Source: Fragilariopsis cylindrus CCMP1102 (lineage: Eukaryota > Bacillariophyta > Bacillariophyceae > Bacillariales > Bacillariaceae). From it: a stretch of 64,000 nt of DNA. Each line of letters begins with the position of its first letter. Position 1 is the first letter of the stretch. The translations under genes and the position numbers were made by a program. The stretch is taken from the NCBI GenBank assembly GCA_900095095.1, contig FMBT01000290.1, positions 992,001 through 1,056,000 of the forward strand, written 5' to 3'. Of the stretch, positions 55,940 to 64,000 are shown one piece after another. The notes under the pieces were generated by a model. That model did no database searches. It saw nothing but the letters and a program-made list of their open reading frames with translations, and had not been told where the DNA came from.

Positions 55940-56914
55940 TGGTATAGTGATGATCCGTTTATTATCGTTCAGACAAGTCTTCTTCTTCTTCTGCTGCTTT
56001 TTCTTGTATGAGGCTTATTGTTCTGTTTGTTGGATGTCACAATAATGATGTAACAGTAACAATTAATAAAATGCATAATAAGTTAGTTACAGTACCAATG
56101 TTTATTTTTGTTCATTATTTATTATTTTTGTGTGTACTTCCCTCCAGCGAGCGCTAAGGGCCTTAAAATCTACCTACAAAATGCGAAATGTCCGAAAAAA
56201 ATTAAAAATAAGCGACGATTTTACGAAGATCTTAAAAGGTTTTAACGAGCTTTTATCGTGTAATAATTCCAAGCGATAGCGCGCGGTCACTTGGCGCTCG
56301 CTGGAGGACAATCATATCATAAAATTTTCGCTGTTCTTTCAAAGAATGTTGCATTGAGAAATGAGATATTGACTGAACTACATGATTTTGAATTTGAATT
56401 GGACTTAAAAAACAATCTGTTTACCCTAACCCCCTATGATATGTTTATTTTTAACTCCGGAAGACAAAAAGCTCGACAGTAACTACCGATGTGATTGTAA
56501 GAAAACACGTGAAAAAAAACTACTAAATTTATGTACAACTTGTACAAATTACCGTACTACAAATAAAAGTAACCACACCATTTAAAACGAGGCTGCCAAC
56601 AGAAAGCAACCAAGTGCGACAGACAGACGATCAAGAACAAATCAACAATTCAACAAAGCAAAGCAAAAGTCAATATTATTTTATTCATCTAAAAAAAAAA
56701 ACTTAGAACTAGTAGACGCCAATTTAAGTCGAATACAATAAGAAAAGCAACGAGGATTATAAAGAAGCTAGCTGGCCCAAAAGAAAAATTAAGTAAGACG
56801 AGAGATACTCACTCACATCACCCATCATTTAATTTTACACGACGAATATAGCAGTGCACGAACGGAGTAACTCAAGTAAAACAGAAACAGAAACAATAAA
56901 AGAAGAAGGAGGAG
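55731..56914. promoter_or_regulatory. Region between divergent OSCA and Zn2Cys6 genes
   Basis: Contains a (GATGAC)n hexamer run at about 55896-55941, within 210 bases of the OSCA start, and the MITE-like element at 56141-56307. Both promoters are expected here. No other gene is seen. Confidence 0.5.
56141..56307. mobile_element. MITE-like element (about 167 bp)
   Basis: 18-bp terminal inverted repeats with one mismatch: CCTCCAGCGAGCGCTAAG at the left, and the reverse complement of CCTCCAGCGAGCGCCAAG at the right. The interior shares the CTACCTACAAAATGCGAAATG block with the element in OSCA intron 1. Non-autonomous and non-coding. No convincing target duplication. Confidence 0.8.
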
Positions 56915-59149
56915 ATGACTACTAGTACTAGATTAAGAGGCAAAAGGGGGAAAAAAGATTCGAGAAATGATGCCGTCGCCACCAGCGACAACGGCGTAGC
57001 TATGACAACGGCGAATGCTGTAGTAGTGGTCAACGATGAGAAGAATAAGCAAGATAATTATAACAACGAAGGCGATCCAGTTGAATTTAAAGTTAGAGTA
57101 GAATTAGAAGTAGAAGCTCCCATCAATGAACAAAAAGCTGTCGATAATAATGAGAAGAAGAAGAGCAGTGCCGAGACTACTAAGGCTGAGGCTGCTGTTG
57201 TGAATTCAGATGAGGATGTAAATGATGATGTAAATGATGATGTAAATGATGGAGAGGACGATGCAGTCGTTGTAGTAAAGAACAGTAAAGAAAACAATGA
57301 CGATGACAATGATAGTGATACCAAAAAGATGCAGGACGCAACGAAGAAGAAGATGGCGCCTCATCAAGATGATGCTTGTGTAGTTGAAGTTGTTCAAGTT
57401 TCTGACAGACCATCATTTCTTGGTGGGACTGTATTAAAACGTGATACTGTTGGATTAGGATTACGATATAAAACAGAAAAAGAAAAAGAGAAAGTACATG
57501 AAAATGATATTCTATTTTCAAGTGTTGATCTTGGTTTACAATCAGGATCAGGAGGATCATCTTCTAGTCAATTTTTGAATCATACAGATCATAGTGGTAA
57601 TAAGAAATTACAATCTATAATCAAGGCAAGAAAATCAAATTATTTTGTGAATGATGTTACTAATATTGATTCATGTAGTATTGCAGTAAATGAAGAAGAA
57701 CGTACTAAAATTGCAAAAGAAATCTTTCATGAAATAACAACAACAACAACAACAACTGGTAAAGATGTAGGTATTGGTGTTGGTCGATTTTTAAATTTTA
57801 AATCAATGACTAAAGCAAAGTATGAGAATTTAGGTTGTGATTTTGTATGGGAAATTATGGATGAAATAACATCAATAATAAAAATATGTCAAACTATGAA
57901 TTATATCTTTATGTCCGATCAAGAACGTACTGAACGTAGTCTTGCAATAGAAACACAGCAAAAACAACAACAAAATGACTATCGGAATGAACGACAACAA
58001 AAGAATGGGAAGACTTTATCATCATCTGATAAAAAGTCGAAAACGAAAAAGTCAACAAAACAAAATAAAATTCTTTTACAACAACGTCAACAAGAACAAG
58101 AACAACGTGAAAACGCTCAGATACAAGAACAACAGCTTCAACAACAACAACAACAACAACAACAATGTCAACAAGTTCAGATGCGAATATACCAATTACA
58201 GCAACAGTTACAGCAGCAGCAAGTGTATTACCCTCCAACACCGCTTATTCAACAGTATCCGACGGCAATGCCAATGCCAATGCCATTATCAAGTCCTTCA
58301 CCACTACTACCAAAAGACGGTAAGAAGAAGAAGACGAAGGGAGAGAAGAGAAAGGCACCAGTTCCAGCAGCAATGGCAAGTGAAAGAAGTGGTATTATTG
58401 AAGGCCGTGTTATTGTTGATACTATTGTTGGTGGTGATAGTGATGGTAAGAGTGGAAACAAAAACAATGATATTGTTCAAGAACATGATATTGTATTATT
58501 TGATTCAGTAGAGGCAGGACGAAAGAAAGAGAACTTAAATGATAATGCTAATGACGATCATGATAATGACAATCATGATGATACAAAATATTACATAGTT
58601 AATGACAAGGGACATTATCAAGAACACATTGGGAATGAAAATTTAGTTAAATTAATTGTCAAGAAAAAATCAGAATATGATTATATTGAAGTTAAGGATA
58701 TAAAAAAGTTAGGTATAGCAAGAGTACGTCAAAATGTATCATTGAATATAGTCAAATCTATTGTTAAAGAAAATGGTGGCCGATTCTTATTCCGTAGAAA
58801 GAAAGACGTTGATGATGATTTGTTAGAGACTCCTACAGTAGAGGCGACGATCGCTGTAATTAAAGATGGAGAAGATGCTATAGCAAGAGCAGAAGCAGCA
58901 TTACGAGGAGAAAAAACACCAACGAAGACGTCGAACGATATTGAGGATGAGGATGAGGATGATAACATCAAAAATGAAGATTCTGGTCCTGTTGTTTGGG
59001 AGGAATTGAAAGATGAAAGTATGATACAAGCGATTGTATGGAGATGTATGAAAGATATATATGAATTAGCTGACGAAAATAAGACAGAGATATTAGAAAA
59101 GAGAAAGGAAGCAAAAAAGGAAAGAAAACGTTTACGTGAAGAACAACGT

Positions 59150-59182
<33 letters not shown>

Positions 59183-59869
59183 GAACAGGAACAATTTCAG
59201 GTTCAACTACGTCAACAACAGCAACAGCAACATGAACAGTTCCAGCAACAACAACAGATGAATATGATCATGATGATGAATCAGCAGGCCCAGCAGCAGC
59301 AGCAACCGCAGTACTTTAACTCCCCGCATCAAAAGCAAAATAGTGTGCTGACTAGTGGCACACCCTCTGAATACGTCTCCCCATACCAAAAAAAGCGGAA
59401 AAAACAAGCAGTAGAGGAAGATCCATCTGGTCGTAAGAATAAAAGTTGTGATTTTTGTCGTGATAAAAAACTGAAATGCAATCGTACAAGCCCTTGTGAA
59501 AACTGTACTACAAAGTACATGAAGGATCACAATTTGACTAGGTACGTTACTATACTATACTATACTATACCATATATAAGATAATATAATATTAGATGAT
59601 ATGCATATGCTTGTGCGATGAGATGAAAATCCAACAGAAAATTTATGCAATTTCGATACCACTGCTATATCTATCTCTATCACTATTCTCACACCTTTTA
59701 TTATCTTATTTCCCCCCCCCCCCCCCCTTCTTCAAAAAAAACCTTTTGACCGAACAGAATCGAAGGAATCGATGATTCTAAATTCAATTGTGTTTATTCA
59801 AATAGCATGAAACGGGGACCAGTGAGGAAGTCGAAGAATCCAAAATTGCCAATAGTATTAATGCGGTAG
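56915..59869 (+). CDS. Zn(II)2Cys6 binuclear-cluster transcription factor (2 exons, about 912 aa; 3' end uncertain)
   Basis: Inferred exons: 56915-59541 and 59758-59869. The zinc cluster is near the C-terminus: CDFCRDKKLKC (Cys845, 848, 855), PCENC (861, 864). After the intron comes FNCVYSNSMKRGP with Cys887, giving C-x2-C-x6-C-x5-C-x2-C-x22-C. The long last gap and the YS-x-x-x-KRGP end are what I know from diatom Zn2Cys6 proteins. Before it lie long polar stretches (Asp/Val start, several poly-Gln runs, acidic linkers) and three ordered helical blocks: near 265-330, and a pair of segments around 555-620 (NLVKLIVKKKSEYDYIEV) and 690-730. The model stops soon after the cluster, but a different frame continues well beyond (see findings). 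It acts as a nuclear DNA-binding regulator. Confidence 0.85.
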
Positions 59870-60492
59870 CGGTGGTCGCAAAAGTTGAAGAAGCAAAGAA
59901 ACTGGAATCAATGCCAGAAACGAAGCGTCCTCGTACGAGAAGTATATTCCATTTTTTAGTATTTTTAATACTAGAATGTTCCGTGCCGATGGAGTAAGTA
60001 CCGATATTAAGTTCTAATCTTCTTAAGAGACTGGGGTTGCAATCCTTAATCACACACACACACACACACAACGACGCGACCATCCATTTATTATTCGTTT
60101 TGATCCGATGGCTGTGGAAAGTCGTTGAAGAACTGGCATTGTCAGCTTCGAAAAATCGATGGAAATCAGATTCCTTCTTGAAATTTCGAAGTCACGTAAG
60201 TTTGGAAGAGAGGAGCTAATGGTCGATTTTCAAACGACCACATGTTCCTAGTTCTTTTCCAGTGCGTTTTCTGTACTATAGTCCCTAGTAATGTGCCTAG
60301 TTCGATACGGAGCTACTAGATTTGATATATACTCCTACTAACTAAGCTAAATTTTAAACTATAATTTAAGGTTATCTACCCGTAAGAACGATATTTCCTT
60401 CTCACCTGATTGTACATCTATTCCACACACCATATAGACTAACCATCACACCAAAAACACACAGTCATTATATTTGCATTTATAGATCATCA
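59870..60492. other. Spacer that may hold the rest of the Zn2Cys6 gene
   Basis: From 59807 one frame is open and charged (SEEVEESKIANSINAVAVVA, then KRPRTRS) up to ATGGA|GTAAGT near 59995, a good donor. Later, about 60105-60219 (plus) is open and reads WKVVEELALSASKNRWKSDS to a TAG. A (CA)n run lies at about 60051-60070. These could be extra 3' exons. Confidence 0.4.
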
Positions 60493-62495
<2,003 letters not shown>

Positions 62496-63580
62496 ACTAT
62501 CTCCCTCTTCTCTCTCTCTCTCCTTCTCTCTTGTCAAAACCAGCTTTTGTGTTTTTGATGTGCTTATTAGATCTTTGTCGCAAGTAAATAGCAAGCGAAG
62601 ATTTTTGTTTCGTCAAAATTCAATAATACCGTAATGATTACATTAAGAACAAGGGATCCTACTATGCACAAAATCTGAGTAAGTGTCGTCATAGCCTGAT
62701 ATGTGCGTGACCGTTCTTAGCTTGTTCTAAACGGCTGGAATTTGTTTTTCATATGCTACAAAATATTTTCCGACTCAAGATGTAAAAGGACTGAGGGGGG
62801 GTTGAGGAATACTGGTAAAGTAAAACTTTTTTGTTTTACAAGATTTGAAGGTTCTTTGATGTGCTGGTTCGCTTCAGGTCTTTTGTTGTGTTCCATGATT
62901 GAGGATTTTCTTTCCATTTTGACACCACCATCAGCGTGCCATCACGCATCATAGGAATTACCATTGTACATGATCATACTTGTTACAAAAACTTCCTAAA
63001 AGCACATCACCATAAGATTATAATATTCATGGTGACGACACAACCCACTTTATTATTGCAACAAATCAATAAACCCGCCACCACCCGCATTCCACACAAC
63101 ATAATACAGTACTATATACATACATACATAAATCAAAGTAAGTTATACTCGTCTACATATCACCTCAACAGGAAAAAATGAAATCGTAATCATAAATGTA
63201 GACTCTACATGGAAGGCAATGTGTATTTCAGCTCGATCGATCACATATTTACAGTACTATCATCACATATGCAGCGCAGCGCAAAACGTAGCGCAAGCAT
63301 CAATTAACTTACTGTTCTACATTTTTTGTTCCTTCTGCTTTCTTATTCATAATCTTATACGGCGTTCTTCTGCTTTGCTTTGATTTTTACCTTTTCAACG
63401 ATTCAATTCAATGTTTCGATTCGATTCAATTTAATTCAATCCAATCCAATCCAGTCCAATCCAATCCAATTTTCCCCATCCGAAGTCAATCACCATCTTC
63501 TTCCCAAACGATTATAGATTCATTTCGATTCCATAGCATCATTGCCATTATTCTCATTGTTGTTGGATTGAATATAAAAA
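62496..63580. promoter_or_regulatory. Upstream region between divergent kinase and cytochrome b561 genes
   Basis: A GA-rich run directly precedes the kinase ATG (about 62503-62532, CT on the plus strand). CAATC/CAATT repeats lie near 63421-63470, upstream of the b561 start. No gene is seen. Confidence 0.5.
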
Positions 63581-64000
63581 ATGTCAACTCTGCCATCTTT
63601 ACTACAACGTCGAAGTAGTATTGTATTATTATGGTATACAACAATAATAGTTTCTTTATTGGTAGTATTATGTATTAGTAGTATTATGATCAAAGATGTT
63701 GGTACAACTATTCCATTTACATGGCATCCAATATTAATGACAATCTCATTTTTATTTTGTATGACACAAGGTATACATTCCTATCTAGTAGGATTTGGCA
63801 GTAATGGTAATATGGGAAACAACGGTATTGAAAATGATAATGATAATCATGATAATGATAGAAGCAATCATAATAAAAATAGATCACGTATGTATCATGG
63901 TATATTAATGTTAGTTGCACTTATAACAGCGTTTGGGGGTTATATTGCCATCTATATCGCACATTTGAATGGGAAAGGTCATACCGCAGTGGGTGATACC
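63581..64000 (+). CDS. Cytochrome b561-family membrane protein, 3' end beyond window (at least 140 aa)
   Basis: The frame is open from ATG 63581 to the window edge. The first helix is about residues 14-37 (VLLWYTTIIVSLLVVLCISS). Next is FTWHPILMTISFLFCMTQGI with a His in the W-H-P-I-L-M motif typical of cytochrome b561, where His residues bind haem b. A polar Asn/Asp/His insert (about 72-105) separates it from MYHGILMLVALITAFGGYIA with a second His, followed by HLNGKGHTAVGD, whose His would be the next conserved position. The family moves electrons across membranes, often from ascorbate, or reduces Fe3+; the substrate cannot be told from this fragment. The asparagine-rich loop is a lineage feature. 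Confidence 0.8.
   Translation, partial: MSTLPSLLQRRSSIVLLWYTTIIVSLLVVLCISSIMIKDVGTTIPFTWHPILMTISFLFCMTQGIHSYLVGFGSNGNMGNNGIENDNDNHDNDRSNHNKNRSRMYHGILMLVALITAFGGYIAIYIAHLNGKGHTAVGDT

Noticed and set aside
55863-56045. Plus-strand frame with a poly-Asp run
   Set aside because: Produced by the (GATGAC)n hexamer repeat; no further protein character.

Overview
The window looks like nuclear DNA of a diatom or a close photosynthetic stramenopile. It is AT-rich, with strongly AT-ending codons and long Asn, Asp, Gln and Ser homopolymer stretches inside proteins. Introns are short (about 50-340 nt) with GTAAGT/GTACGT donors. Several protein types are typical of diatoms: signal-anchored LRR proteins with Pro-Thr-Ser stalks, a helicase-associated-domain protein, a Zn(II)2Cys6 regulator with a long gap before its sixth Cys, a plastid protein with an A-x-A-F-A-P targeting motif, and a one-polypeptide P450-reductase fusion. 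The species cannot be named from the sequence alone. All spliced models below were assembled by hand, by matching donor, acceptor and phase and checking that family motifs run through each junction. They are inferences and not transcript data.

0-10 kb: an unknown plastid-like protein, two LRR membrane proteins (one with 4 exons, one intronless) and a glutaredoxin-2 type protein. 10-15.5 kb: a decayed reading frame, then more than 3 kb without genes that holds a ~90-bp tandem array. 15.5-25 kb: an Asn-rich unknown, a 5-exon self-sufficient cytochrome P450-reductase (1172 aa), a 4-exon mitochondrial carrier and a helicase-associated-domain protein. 25.7-27.3 kb: a 2-exon sulfotransferase.

27.5-30.5 kb: satellite (~190 bp) and segmental duplications. 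30.7-36.1 kb: a thylakoid-lumen FKBP-like protein, a small Cys-rich secreted or membrane-anchored protein and, head to head with it, a third LRR protein. 36.1-40.4 kb: a second ~190-bp array, a repeat inverted relative to one at 27.5 kb, and a 5'-truncated LINE reverse transcriptase. 40.6-50 kb: a BluB-like flavin-destructase family protein, a bZIP factor, a broken gene, a membrane-anchored 2H phosphoesterase and an acidic unknown.

50.7-64 kb: an 8-exon OSCA/TMEM63-type cation channel with a MITE-like insert in intron 1 and a relative of that insert just upstream, a Zn2Cys6 regulator, a CaMK-type kinase and the start of a cytochrome b561-type protein. Genes lie on both strands and are independently transcribed. 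The clearest functional themes are Ca2+/membrane signalling (OSCA, CaMK, LRR ectodomains) and redox or cofactor chemistry (P450-CPR, BluB-like, glutaredoxin, cytochrome b561). Most interesting for follow-up are the BluB-like protein, the P450-CPR fusion, the head-to-head Cys-rich/LRR pair, and the LRR paralogs with differing intron content.
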